From contig NZ_CP116398.1 of assembly GCF_029643245.1 (NCBI RefSeq), positions 992,001 to 1,056,000 on the forward strand: a DNA stretch of 64,000 nucleotides, given 5' to 3'. Every line of letters begins with the position of its first letter. The first letter of the stretch is position 1. This document shows positions 1 to 9,229 of the stretch, in pieces. Source of the stretch: Methylomonas sp. EFPC3 (lineage in GTDB: Bacteria > Pseudomonadota > Gammaproteobacteria > Methylococcales > Methylomonadaceae). A program made the translations under genes and the position numbers. A model generated the notes under the pieces. It worked only from the letters and a program-made list of their open reading frames with translations. It ran no database searches and was not told the DNA's origin.

Positions 1-479
1 ATGTAACGTGGGTCTTTGAAGGCGTTAAGTAACCATTCAAAGTGCTGTTTATGGTCTTCCATGCCTGGGTAGGTTTGCTCGATTAAAGTTCGATCAGCGG
101 TGCCTTGCCAGATGTTGTTCCAACTATGATTTGCCCAACACAAGCAAAATGGGAAATCGGGTTCGCCGCTGGCGAGGATCTCGTTGACCGGCCGCTCAAG
201 GATGCGTCGGCCGTCGCCGAACCAGTAGTGGTAGTAGCAAAACCCCTCAATTCCGTATTCTTTGGCAAGTTCGGCTTGAGCGTGGCGCGCTTCGGGTAAA
301 CGTAGGTCGTAGAATCCGAGGTCGGCCGGCACATGGGGTTGGTAATGGCCGGGGTATAGCGGCTTGGCTTTAGCGACGTTGGTCCATTCTGTGAACCCTT
401 TGCCCCACCACTCGTCGTTTTCCGGGGTAGGATGAAATTGAGGTAAATGAAAAGCGATAAGGCGTGGACTGGTCTTCAT
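1..479 (-). CDS. WbsX/GH99-like glycan-processing protein, partial (3' end beyond window)
   Basis: The reading frame opens at the ATG at 479 and stays open to the left edge, so only the first 159 residues are visible. The N-terminus (IAFHLPQFHP, then NDEWWGKGFTEWTNV, YPGHYQPHVPADLGFYDL, GFCYYHYWF and CWANHSW) is the characteristic start of the WbsX family, also called the glycoside hydrolase family 99-like domain. These proteins occur in O-antigen and capsule loci and are thought to act on glycans, by transfer or by hydrolysis; the activity is poorly defined. It lies 6 bp after the stop of the next glycosyltransferase and is probably its operon partner. Family assignment is confident, reaction is not. 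Confidence 0.88.
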   Translation of the reverse strand, partial: MKTSPRLIAFHLPQFHPTPENDEWWGKGFTEWTNVAKAKPLYPGHYQPHVPADLGFYDLRLPEARHAQAELAKEYGIEGFCYYHYWFGDGRRILERPVNEILASGEPDFPFCLCWANHSWNNIWQGTADRTLIEQTYPGMEDHKQHFEWLLNAFKDPRY

Positions 480-485
480 AAAATG

Positions 486-1534
486 TTAAACAGAGTTGAA
501 TTTTGCAAGTATGGCTCGCCAGGCTGACACGATTTCTTGTTCTTCAAGCGCCAATGAATAAGTCTCGCGAATAAAATTAGCCGCCAGCCGACCTTTCTGC
601 GCCATGGTTTCGGGGGCCTGCCGGTAGGTTTGTATGACGTGTTCGACAGTTTTCGCAAAGCCTACTATATCGCCTTGCTCGATAGGATAAGAAAATTCAG
701 GGTTGAAAAACTCCCGGCCTCCGCCGCCGTGGAAGCCGATCACGACACAACCCGATGCCATAGCCTCTGCAGCAGGTAAGCCGAAGCCTTCGGGATAACC
801 GAAACTCAAAAAGACGGCCGAGTCGCGGTAAATTCTTGCAACTTCTGCTTGAGGCAAGTTAATAAAAGGGACGATCTCGAAGTCTTCAAGCGCACCGCGA
901 AACTTCAGAATGTTAATCACTTGCATCGCGTCTTGCTGATTTTTGATGCGGGAAAAACACAATTGCTTTTTCTTTTTCTCTTGATAATAAAAGGTATTAG
1001 GATCGATAGAGAGTCTAAACCGATAGAGCGATAGTTCCGGAAAAGCATGACGTAAATAATCTTCGCCGTCCTTCGAGTTTACCAGCGTGGCAAGCGTATC
1101 GGGGTCGTGATATGGACTTATCAGGCGATCTTTGTTCAACGAGTAACCGTTAAAGGTCAGATAGCAATTTTGGTTTAATACGACTTTTTTTATGCCTTTG
1201 CCGTAAGCCCACGCCAAATCCGGTCCGTACAATTCCGGTATAGCAATAATGTCGTCTGAGCCGATCGTGCGACTTTTGCCGCCTTTGATGTGCAACTCAA
1301 CGACCTGATCCGGCTGGAAACGGCGTTTTACCTTGCCGTGAAGACGATCGATGATCGAGCCCCGCCAATACACAATTGGCGTTTTATTTTCGAACCACGA
1401 TACTCGAAATCCGGGATTGTTGTGCACGACGTAGGCCGGGATGCCGTTACGGTTCAATACGTCGACATGCTGATATATGACTCTTACCCCCCTACGGGAG
1501 TGTTATGTTCCGGACAAAGATAATAGATAGTCAC
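486..1534 (-). pseudogene. GT4-type glycosyltransferase interrupted by a -1 frameshift
   Basis: The C-terminal part (from about 1457 down to 486, 323 codons) is a GT-B glycosyltransferase with the nucleotide-sugar motif GYPEGFGLPAAEAMASG and a following GGGG stretch. It has no ATG at its 5' end. Upstream, another frame encodes IYYLCPEHNTPVGG from a GTG at 1534, and the in-frame continuation VRVIYQHVDVLNR is only reached by shifting frame at the C6 run (G6 on the coding strand) at 1487-1492. One more G would join the two parts into a 349-residue protein starting MTIYYLCPEH. It could be a sequencing error, a slippage-variable gene or a recent mutation. The Shine-Dalgarno sequence before the GTG is weak. 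Confidence 0.75.
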
Positions 1535-1600
1535 GAGGTTGGCTCAATTTCGAGTGTTAGCGTGAGCAAAGCCAGCGGCTTGCTCTGGCTGTTAAGATGG

Positions 1601-2938
1601 TTATGCCGATCCATTTGAGTGGGTTTGCTTGAAACGCCACATTACATGTTTGTCCAACATGTCGATGCATCGTCTTTTAAAACCAGGGAGTCCGAAATAG
1701 TTAAATTGCATTTCGGCGTTTTTTAATGCCTTGGTATCGCTCAGCTTGCTGTGTTGCCGCCGTGATAAAAACGCTTTTTCTTCCAGAATTAACGCCAAAT
1801 CGTTCATAAATTCGATTTGCTCCGACGCGGCGTGATAGGCCCGAGCATCAGCAGTCGCTTGGCGGCCGATTTTTTCGCGAAGTCCCGGATCGGCGGCTAA
1901 TTTTTTCATCCAGTCGGCGGCCTCATCGATATGGGGTTCTGCCCATACTGCGCGTTTGCCGAGTCGGTCGGGGCCATTGGCGGCCATGCCGGTATAAGGC
2001 ACCAAATCAAATCCTACCAGACACGAATTCGTGTGCCGCATGAACGACATGTTACCCGACCAGGCGGTTGCTATCACAGGCTTGCCTAACGCCATACATT
2101 CTAATGGTCCGAGTCCCAGTCCTTCCGCACGGTGCATAGAGACAAATACGTCACAGCTGGCATACAGGCTTAACACATCCGGGTAGCTCAGCGACTTGGG
2201 GATAAAATGAACACGCGGATTACCAGCACATCGTGATTTTAGTTCCTCTACCAATCGCATGGGGTTGCAACCCGGCGTAGTGACTTCCGCGTTATTTAAT
2301 TTCACGACTAAATGCGGCGCGTCCGAAGCTTCGGAGTTGCCGGGAAACGCCTGCAGGAAAGCATCGACAGCACCAAATGGGTTCTTGCGGGCCGGGTCAT
2401 GATGCGGATCGAAACTGGATACAAACAGAAGCTTATCGTGAGGCAGTTCAAATTTAGCGCGGTCTGCGTAAATTCCGTCAGGCAGGAAAAGCGGGTGTAT
2501 GCAGTCGAGCGTCAATACATCCGATAAATTAGTATCAAATACATGTTTAACAAAGTGCGATCCGGCCAGTACCACATCAAATAAACGTAGCGCTTCCCGG
2601 AAGCGTTTAGGTAACACGGTTTCTTCGCACCAGATCAATCCTACATTGAGACGATTGGCGGCAAACAAGCCCTTCGGGGGATGCAGAAACAGGTTTGGCA
2701 ATTGTCCCATCGATAGAAAGAACAAATTGATCGAGTAGGGCAGTTGTATCGGGTCGTCAACTGTAAGATCCTGGTATTCATGCACCCGGGCATTGGGAGC
2801 GCGCTTGTAATCTATATCAAAAATCGATACTGGAATTTGCCGATTTAAAAATAGTTTTACAAAATGCCTGGCAGTTATTCCCAAGCTTACGTTACTGCTG
2901 ACGTAGCCGATAACGTTGATACCAAAATTACCGTTCAT
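1601..2938 (-). CDS. GT4-family glycosyltransferase
   Basis: This 445-residue GT-B fold glycosyltransferase presumably transfers a sugar from a nucleotide donor to a growing surface polysaccharide at the cytoplasmic face. The N-terminus (GINVIGYVSSNVSLGITAR) forms the first Rossmann half. The C-terminal donor site shows HRAEGLGLGPLECMALGKP at about residues 266-284, the E-x7-E type pattern of GT4 enzymes. The last 15 residues (around VMWRFKQT) resemble the tail of the next upstream gene product, which ends VLWRFNKTN. Its start is 5 bp from the stop of that gene, so translation is probably coupled. The sugar is unknown. Confidence 0.9.
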   Translation of the reverse strand: MNGNFGINVIGYVSSNVSLGITARHFVKLFLNRQIPVSIFDIDYKRAPNARVHEYQDLTVDDPIQLPYSINLFFLSMGQLPNLFLHPPKGLFAANRLNVGLIWCEETVLPKRFREALRLFDVVLAGSHFVKHVFDTNLSDVLTLDCIHPLFLPDGIYADRAKFELPHDKLLFVSSFDPHHDPARKNPFGAVDAFLQAFPGNSEASDAPHLVVKLNNAEVTTPGCNPMRLVEELKSRCAGNPRVHFIPKSLSYPDVLSLYASCDVFVSMHRAEGLGLGPLECMALGKPVIATAWSGNMSFMRHTNSCLVGFDLVPYTGMAANGPDRLGKRAVWAEPHIDEAADWMKKLAADPGLREKIGRQATADARAYHAASEQIEFMNDLALILEEKAFLSRRQHSKLSDTKALKNAEMQFNYFGLPGFKRRCIDMLDKHVMWRFKQTHSNGSA

Positions 2939-2943
2939 CTGAG

Positions 2944-4152
2944 TTAATTTGTTTTATTGAATCGCCATAGCACATAACGATTGAGAGTGTGATAAAACCA
3001 GCTACGAAGAATGCGGCTTTTGAGTTTTAACCATGGTACCTGGGTTTGATCGATCTGGCTGAATACCTGATTAATTTTGACTTTCACCACCGCTTCTGAA
3101 AAATTATTTTCCAGAAAATTTCTGCCGGATAAACCGATTTCGCTATGCCGCCCCGGATCGTTGAGTAAACTTAATACGTGATCGGCAAATTCTCTGGGTG
3201 TATCGCCAATCAATATTTCTTTGCCGGGAGTAAGCCCGAAGCCTTCCAGCCCAATCGAGGTCGTGACGACTGGGAGGCCGAAGGACAGCGCTTCGCCAAT
3301 TTTGCCCTTTACACCGCTCCCGTAACGCAAAGGTGCTACCGAGATATAGGACTCTGTCAAATAAGGGTGCATCGACGGCACGTGGCCCAAAATCTCAATG
3401 GGCCCGCCGTGAAGATTTTTCACCGTCTCCGGGTAGCCTTCGCCGATTACTTTAAAACGAACCTGAGGGGCTTGTTCTAATATTAGCGGCAAGACCTCGT
3501 TGGCAAAATATAACACTGCGTCACTATTAGGCTCATACTGGCCCCAGCCTACAAACATCAATACGTTTTTATCTCGCGCCGCAGTAGGAATATATTCACC
3601 CATAGGATGAATATTTGGAATGATAGCGAGTTTATTGGCGGGGAGTTCTGGTGCTAATAACTGACGCTCCTGTTCAGAAACGACAATAACGAAATCAGCT
3701 TTCCTATAGGTGGCAATTTCTTCCCGCTTAACTTTATTGGCGAAATCTATATCGCTCTGTTGTTTAGTCAATCGGGCACGTGACATATATCGGCCGAACT
3801 GAACGTCTACAGAGTCTATAATCAATTTCGCTGTCGGCGCCCAATCTCTGACTGCTTGAATATTTTTCGGGGTCGCCAGTACATAGAGAACGAATACCAC
3901 CGCATCGTAATTTTCGGCCTGTAAGGCCGGCACCAATCCGTTATCGCAAATACCGACGCCTTGAGACACCAAAGTTTGTCGATAAAGCGACACCGCGGAC
4001 TCTCCTAATTCGTTGGCCATGTAAGGGACATCCAACGGGCAAAGCGATACTTGGTGAGACTCCGTCAGTATTTGAATCAAGCGAGAAAACCTGAGTTCGT
4101 ATGAGGAACGGTCGAATGCTGGGTAGGAGTCTGAGACGATCAGTATTTTCAT
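2944..4152 (-). CDS. GT4-family glycosyltransferase
   Basis: This 402-residue GT-B glycosyltransferase starts MKILIVSDSYPAFDRSSYELR, a typical acceptor-domain beginning. The Rossmann C-domain starts near VLMFVGWGQYEPN (about residue 200). The donor motif is SVAPLRYGSGVKGKIGEALSFG (about residues 275-297), typical of GT4 enzymes of lipopolysaccharide and exopolysaccharide loci. It sits in the middle of the minus-strand polysaccharide operon. Its basic, aromatic C-terminal tail resembles that of the downstream enzyme, which may mean shared docking at the membrane or with a partner. Substrate unknown. Confidence 0.9.
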   Translation of the reverse strand: MKILIVSDSYPAFDRSSYELRFSRLIQILTESHQVSLCPLDVPYMANELGESAVSLYRQTLVSQGVGICDNGLVPALQAENYDAVVFVLYVLATPKNIQAVRDWAPTAKLIIDSVDVQFGRYMSRARLTKQQSDIDFANKVKREEIATYRKADFVIVVSEQERQLLAPELPANKLAIIPNIHPMGEYIPTAARDKNVLMFVGWGQYEPNSDAVLYFANEVLPLILEQAPQVRFKVIGEGYPETVKNLHGGPIEILGHVPSMHPYLTESYISVAPLRYGSGVKGKIGEALSFGLPVVTTSIGLEGFGLTPGKEILIGDTPREFADHVLSLLNDPGRHSEIGLSGRNFLENNFSEAVVKVKINQVFSQIDQTQVPWLKLKSRILRSWFYHTLNRYVLWRFNKTN

Positions 4153-4209
4153 GCGCTAAATGACTCGATAAAGACTATATTTGTTGAGATATCGATCCGG
4201 CAACTAAAG

Positions 4210-5097
4210 TTAATGTTTTACCCATGGCGGTATGAATTCGCTCCAGTATTGATCCTCGTTTTTTGCCAATCGCTTGATAATCGGTCTGAGAAATCTAATA
4301 ACAGGATTCTGGATAATTGCTTGGTAATTTTTCTCGTACCAGCAGTATTTATTGATTATATCTGTTAGTTGTTTTTCGACATGCTTTTTACCACCATGTT
4401 GAATGATAACCATCGCACAATCTAAAAGCATAAGTTTCTCAAAAGCTGTTGTTTTGGCATTAGGATGACTTAAAGCTTCAGAAAGAAGGCTGTCAGTGCT
4501 GATAAATTTAATTCCATTTTCCGCCATTCGCAGCCATAAATCCAGATCCATCGCGATGTGGATAGATTCATCAATCGGACCAACCTGCTCCCAAGCCGCG
4601 CGAGAAAATGCGCTAGACGGTTGCAAAAAATTGCCGCCATTCATCCAGCTATATAGGCTATTCAGATCGATTGTTGGATTAGGTTCAATGTAATAAATTT
4701 CGTTGCCAGACAAATCAACAATTCTTCCTGAGCCAACGACCATTCCAATTTCCGGATTGTTCTGGAATGTCTTAGAGAAATATTCAAGAGTGCCAGGCAG
4801 GTACCAATCATCCGAATTTAGCCAAGTAAGTATGTCGCCGGTGGCTTTTGCCATGCCTTTGTTTATAGCATGGCTTTGACCTCTATCAGGCTCGCTAACC
4901 CAATAAGTTAAGTATTCCTCATATTTTTTAATAATATCGATTGTATTGTCGGTGCTGCCGCCATCGATAATTATGAACTCTAAATTAGGATAATTTTGAG
5001 ATAAAACAGATTGTATTGTCTTCTCGATGAACTCCCCCTGATTGAAAGTTGGAGTTACAACAGATATTCTAGGAAGCTGTTCACATTGAAGAGTCAT
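4210..5097 (-). CDS. GT2-family glycosyltransferase (GT-A fold)
   Basis: A 295-residue single-domain glycosyltransferase. The N-terminus ISVVTPTFNQGEFIEKTIQSVLSQ and the motif IIDGGSTDNT (about residues 41-50) form the nucleotide-binding half of a GT-A domain. LNSDDWYLPG (about 94-103) supplies the metal-binding acidic residues. There is no transmembrane segment, so it should act at the inner face of the membrane on a lipid-linked glycan. The coding sequence is clearly AT-richer than the genes further right in the window, as is common for O-antigen loci. It is separated by 92 bp from the ABC transporter gene upstream. Confidence 0.9.
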   Translation of the reverse strand: MTLQCEQLPRISVVTPTFNQGEFIEKTIQSVLSQNYPNLEFIIIDGGSTDNTIDIIKKYEEYLTYWVSEPDRGQSHAINKGMAKATGDILTWLNSDDWYLPGTLEYFSKTFQNNPEIGMVVGSGRIVDLSGNEIYYIEPNPTIDLNSLYSWMNGGNFLQPSSAFSRAAWEQVGPIDESIHIAMDLDLWLRMAENGIKFISTDSLLSEALSHPNAKTTAFEKLMLLDCAMVIIQHGGKKHVEKQLTDIINKYCWYEKNYQAIIQNPVIRFLRPIIKRLAKNEDQYWSEFIPPWVKH

Positions 5098-5189
5098 GAT
5101 CTAAAAGTAGGTTGAATTTCTGTGCTTAGTGGTCAATATTGTTTATTCGTCGGTTACAGGGAGTAAATTGAATGTTCAAACAAGATTTT

Positions 5190-6416
5190 TCACTGAAAGC
5201 TCCATTTGCCATTTAAAGCTAAAAATCCTTCCGTCATGCTTTGAGTGCGTGCAATGTCTGGTGCGGTTACTTGAAATGTGATAACGCCTTCTTCATAGAA
5301 GATATTACGAGTTATACGTCCTGCATCCACGCCGATACGAACTGAAAAAACGCCTGGTAGCAATGGAAAAGAAGGTATGTCGATGGCTAATGTATATTCT
5401 CCTGGAGTTAGGATTTTGTCAGCAAACAATGATTCCGTGATTTCAGTGGCAAGATAAAGAAAATCAGTGGTATGAATGCCAAATCCAAAATTGGGTTTTT
5501 CAAGTTCTTTATTAACTCTAAAATGTAACTTAAATGTTATATTTTCGTCGGTACGTATACTTTCAGTTACACTTCCATCTTTATTGTATATCTTCACCGA
5601 TAGCAATTCGATATCATCCGTATGTTCTTTGCGAGCACTGCTTGACGAATGGTGGCTTTGCTCTTTTATTTTTTCGTCGTTTTGTGCGTAAAAAAGCCCA
5701 CATATTTCTGCCGGGCTTCCATCCGCGACAATTTTACCGTGATCCATGAGGAGCACTCGCTTGCATATGCGTTCGATTTGTCGAATGTTGTGGCTGACAA
5801 GTAAAACCGTTTTTCCTTGATGAATTATCATGTCTTCCATCTTATTGAAGCATTTCCTTTGAAACGCTAAGTCGCCGACCGCCAAAACTTCATCGATAAT
5901 TAGAATATCCGCATCCAGACTGGTAGCGATGGAAAACCCCAGCTTTACGGTCATGCCGGAGCTGTATCGTTTTACGGGGGTGTCAATAAATTTTTCCAAT
6001 TCGGAAAAATTAATGATTTCGTCCAGTTTTTGTTGAATAATCTTTTTCGGTATACCCAAAATCGAACCGTTCAAAAAAATATTTTCCCTGCCGGTTAACT
6101 CTGGGTTTACGCCTGCGCCCACTTCTATAAGCGGGGCGATACTACCTCTTACCACAACATTGCCCTTTGTAGGCTTGCTAATATTGGCGAGGTGTTTGAG
6201 TAGAGTGCTTTTTCCGGCGCCGTTGTGTCCGATAATGCCAACGACTTCACCTTCATCAATAGCAAAGTTGACATTGTCGAGGGCTTTAAACCGCTCGCGG
6301 CTAATTGTAGGCTGAAAACTTAGGCGTCGTATTGCGTTGACGGCAGTTTCTTTCAAACTTGTAAGGTGTCCGAGTTGATATTCTTTGGTCAGATGATTGA
6401 CTTCTATAATGGCCAT
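5190..6416 (-). CDS. wzt: Wzt-type ABC transporter ATPase with C-terminal glycan-binding domain
   Basis: This is the ATPase of an ABC-type O-antigen or capsule exporter. Residues 1-235 are a complete nucleotide-binding domain: Walker A GHNGAGKST (63-71), signature YSSGM (151-155), Walker B ILIIDEVLAVGD (171-182) and H-loop VSHN (His209). Residues about 260-408 form a beta-rich extension of the Wzt C-terminal type. In characterised systems, such as E. coli O8/O9a, this domain recognises a terminal modification of the finished glycan before export. Its permease follows 44 bp upstream on the same strand. The presence of this domain implies a chain-terminating modification, but no obvious capping methyltransferase or kinase is encoded in the visible operon. 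Confidence 0.93.
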   Translation of the reverse strand: MAIIEVNHLTKEYQLGHLTSLKETAVNAIRRLSFQPTISRERFKALDNVNFAIDEGEVVGIIGHNGAGKSTLLKHLANISKPTKGNVVVRGSIAPLIEVGAGVNPELTGRENIFLNGSILGIPKKIIQQKLDEIINFSELEKFIDTPVKRYSSGMTVKLGFSIATSLDADILIIDEVLAVGDLAFQRKCFNKMEDMIIHQGKTVLLVSHNIRQIERICKRVLLMDHGKIVADGSPAEICGLFYAQNDEKIKEQSHHSSSSARKEHTDDIELLSVKIYNKDGSVTESIRTDENITFKLHFRVNKELEKPNFGFGIHTTDFLYLATEITESLFADKILTPGEYTLAIDIPSFPLLPGVFSVRIGVDAGRITRNIFYEEGVITFQVTAPDIARTQSMTEGFLALNGKWSFQ

Positions 6417-6460
6417 ATAGTGGAATTTGAGTATTTCGATTCTAGTAAGTTATCGACCTA

Positions 6461-7279
6461 TTAGATAACGTCAGCAAACCAATTTTCAGCCCGCTTAAAA
6501 AACCAATAGCTAAAAGGAAGCACAGACAAAGTTAATATCAAACCTGGGTAAAGTGCTTGAAAATCCGGGTCAGATGCTCCAATTAGTGTGCGCTGAAAAC
6601 CATCGATTATTCCAACTAATGGATTTATAGTGTAAAGGGTATACAACTTCTCCGACCACTCTCCGGCTGCCTGCTCTATAAGTAGTTTCTTTTTAACCAG
6701 GCTTAAGGGATAAATCACCGGTGAGCCGTACATCAATAACGATAGGCCGATTGGTATGGCTTGCGCGATATCGCGGTAGTAGACATTCATCGCTGCGCCG
6801 AAAAAACTGATCGTCAAAGCCACTACCATGGTATACAGCACAAAAACCGGCAGCCAGAAAGCATATATAGTAGGCAAAATTTTGTAATAGATCATCATTC
6901 CGGCCAGTATTACAAAACTAACAACTAGTTCTACTAGTTTGGTCACCATTGCTGTCAACGGAAAAATTTCCCTTGGGAAATATATTTTTTTAATTAAGGC
7001 TGCGTTCGAGGTGACGCTGTTTACACCTTCGGAAACGGATTCCTGAAAAAAGACCCAAGGTATTAATGCCGCAAAGGTAATTAAAGGGTAAGGTAATCCA
7101 CCTGTCTCAATACCTACGAAACCCTTGACTAGCGTGAATACCAACATCAGCATAACTGGTTTTAGTACCGCCCATAAAATGCCAAGGTAAGCCTGTTTGT
7201 AGCGAATAACTATATTTTTGTAAGTTAGAGCGGCTATTAGCTCTCTATAGTTATAAAGGTTTTTGATTATTCTGAACAT
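6461..7279 (-). CDS. wzm: Wzm-type ABC-2 transporter permease for polysaccharide
   Basis: A 272-residue ABC-2 membrane protein with about six hydrophobic segments, starting MFRIIKNLYNYRELIAALTYKNI. The amphipathic N-terminus and the TYKNIVIRYKQAYLGILWAVLKP segment are typical of O-antigen, capsule and teichoic-acid export permeases. It partners the ATPase encoded immediately downstream and should move undecaprenyl-linked glycan across the inner membrane. The gene is AT-rich like its neighbours at 4-9 kb. Confidence 0.93.
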   Translation of the reverse strand: MFRIIKNLYNYRELIAALTYKNIVIRYKQAYLGILWAVLKPVMLMLVFTLVKGFVGIETGGLPYPLITFAALIPWVFFQESVSEGVNSVTSNAALIKKIYFPREIFPLTAMVTKLVELVVSFVILAGMMIYYKILPTIYAFWLPVFVLYTMVVALTISFFGAAMNVYYRDIAQAIPIGLSLLMYGSPVIYPLSLVKKKLLIEQAAGEWSEKLYTLYTINPLVGIIDGFQRTLIGASDPDFQALYPGLILTLSVLPFSYWFFKRAENWFADVI

Positions 7280-7306
7280 CTCGAATGGTATGAGCTATAA
7301 GGTATA

Positions 7307-7918
7307 TTAATCAGCTTTTTGGGTTTTTTTCAGTTTAGAAAGACGTTTCAATAGAGGCTTAGAATCCGGTTTCTTTTCTAAGCCTTGTTCCAGTATATTG
7401 ATCGCCTCGTTAGGTCTGTTCAATTTGATATATATATCGCCTAGCGCTGCATAAGGCATCCAGGTTTTCGGGCTACGCTCGATACTTTTGTGATAGTTGT
7501 CGATAGCCGCTTTGTAGTCCTCCAATCCTTCGTATGCTTTGCCGATGTCGTAGTACATTTTAGGGATCAATACAAAATCCGACACCATACCGTGCTTAAA
7601 CGGAAAAACCATTTCATTGATGGCCTGTTTCAGATAACTCATTCTTTCCGCACGGTTGTTGGTTTTCCAGGCCAGGTTATAGGTAAACAATCCTGCACAA
7701 TAATGGTGAATACCGCCGTTGCCTGCCAGCCTTTTTTCCCACATCAAGGCTCTTGGCGTGCCTTGGGCACCTTCCTGATGCATTTCTTTGCAGAAAATAG
7801 GCAGCCCCATATAATCTAAATCTGTTTGAGGAAATTCTGCTTTAGCAATGATCGGTAAAAGTCCGATACACAGCATAAATGTTTTTAATGATTTTTTGGC
7901 AAACTTTATAATTCTCAT
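7307..7918 (-). CDS. secreted tetratricopeptide-repeat protein
   Basis: The 203-residue product has a Sec signal peptide (charged start MRIIKFAKKSLK, hydrophobic core FMLCIGLLPII, likely cleavage after AKA at about residue 27). Two to three TPR units follow in the C-terminal half (YYDIGKAYEGLEDYKAAIDNYHKS, then YAALGDIYIKLNRPNEAINILEQGL). It is therefore periplasmic and probably a scaffold. It lies 27 bp upstream of the permease gene in the same operon, which suggests a role in assembly or export of the glycan, but no function is established. It keeps two or three Cys residues in the N-terminal part. Confidence 0.8.
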   Translation of the reverse strand: MRIIKFAKKSLKTFMLCIGLLPIIAKAEFPQTDLDYMGLPIFCKEMHQEGAQGTPRALMWEKRLAGNGGIHHYCAGLFTYNLAWKTNNRAERMSYLKQAINEMVFPFKHGMVSDFVLIPKMYYDIGKAYEGLEDYKAAIDNYHKSIERSPKTWMPYAALGDIYIKLNRPNEAINILEQGLEKKPDSKPLLKRLSKLKKTQKAD

Positions 7919-7949
7919 TATGTATAAGCTTTATAAGTTGTAAAAATGG

Positions 7950-9179
7950 CTACTGTTTCAGTAATTTAAAGTAAATTGACTCTATACTTGTTGTATGAGT
8001 TTTTATAGAGAATAATTTAAACGCCTTTTCTTGCGCGTTTTCCCCAAGCCGCTCGGCCAAGTCAGGTTTTTGGTAAAGTTCGAGTACCGCATTACGAAAG
8101 CTTTCGGAGTCACCGGCGCTAAATAACAACCCCGTTTCTCCGTTGTCCAGCATTTCCGCGCCGCCACCGTGGTTCGGGCCGATTAAAGGTCTGCCCATTG
8201 CCATGGACTCGATCACTACTGTGCCTAACGGTTCAGGCGCTGTCGATGCCGACACGACCACATTTAAACCGTTGTATACGCGTTCCATTTGCCCGATATG
8301 GCCGGTGAAAATAACAAAATTTTTTAAGTTTTCGTTATTGACTCTATTTTTCAACATTTCTTCATAATTAGAGCATTCTTCCGGTGTACCGCCAATAATT
8401 ACCATTTTTAAATTTGGAATTTTATCAGATAGCTCTTTGGCGGCATCCAAAAATAATTCCTGGCCTTTCCAGGGAATCAGTAATCCTACCAGTCCGACTA
8501 CAAAATCATTGGTGTCTATATCAAATTGTTTACGGAATGTGTTGCCGTCAGCCTTTAAATCGAGTTTTTGTAATTCTATCCCATCATAAACTACGGTTAT
8601 TTTTTCCCGGGCAACCATTAGTTCAGAAGTCATTCTGTGAGCGACCCAGTTAGAAACAGATACAAAGTGGTCCGGAATTTTGTAAAGGTAGCCCGCCAAT
8701 TTGGAATAATTAGGGTTTTCGCGCACATGGCAAACACACGGTTTATGCAAAATTTTAGCGGCCAGCAAAGCGGCGCGGTTGCAAACTGGGTCATTGTTGG
8801 CGTGAATCAGGTCTGCTTCAAACTTCCAGGCAATCCAGAGAAGTTGCAAAAAAAACGGCATAAAATTGAGCAAATCATCAGCGCGAGCGATGATTTGCGT
8901 GGCGATAAATCTTAAATATCGATTGCTTGCAAACACTGGTTTGCGTTTTACTAAAGCACGCCATGCGCTAATGTCGAAATGGCGGTCTTTTATATGTTTC
9001 CAAACGGCCTCGCTTGCTATTTCTTGGTATTGGGCAGTTGCGCGTCCAGTAACAACGATCGGATATAATTGGCTACGATCAAGACATCTCACTAAATGGC
9101 GCAGACAAATTACGGCACCACCATAGCCAATGCCATTTTCAACGAATAATATGCGTTTAGGTTTGACTGCGCCGTTCAT
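7950..9179 (-). CDS. GT4-family glycosyltransferase
   Basis: A 409-residue GT-B glycosyltransferase. The N-domain begins RILFVENGIGYGGAVICLRHL, with a Gly-rich acceptor loop. The C-domain begins VVGLVGLLIPWKGQELFLDA (about residue 228), and the donor motif EPLGTVVIESMAMGRPLIG lies at about 318-336. This architecture is typical of enzymes that add mannose, rhamnose or similar sugars in surface-glycan pathways. It is the fifth transferase of the locus. A 31-bp gap separates it from the TPR gene downstream. Substrate unknown. Confidence 0.9.
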   Translation of the reverse strand: MNGAVKPKRILFVENGIGYGGAVICLRHLVRCLDRSQLYPIVVTGRATAQYQEIASEAVWKHIKDRHFDISAWRALVKRKPVFASNRYLRFIATQIIARADDLLNFMPFFLQLLWIAWKFEADLIHANNDPVCNRAALLAAKILHKPCVCHVRENPNYSKLAGYLYKIPDHFVSVSNWVAHRMTSELMVAREKITVVYDGIELQKLDLKADGNTFRKQFDIDTNDFVVGLVGLLIPWKGQELFLDAAKELSDKIPNLKMVIIGGTPEECSNYEEMLKNRVNNENLKNFVIFTGHIGQMERVYNGLNVVVSASTAPEPLGTVVIESMAMGRPLIGPNHGGGAEMLDNGETGLLFSAGDSESFRNAVLELYQKPDLAERLGENAQEKAFKLFSIKTHTTSIESIYFKLLKQ

Positions 9180-9229
9180 TTAACCGGAATGTCCTATGGG
9201 CTGTTATAATTAAAATGTAATTTAGTGAG

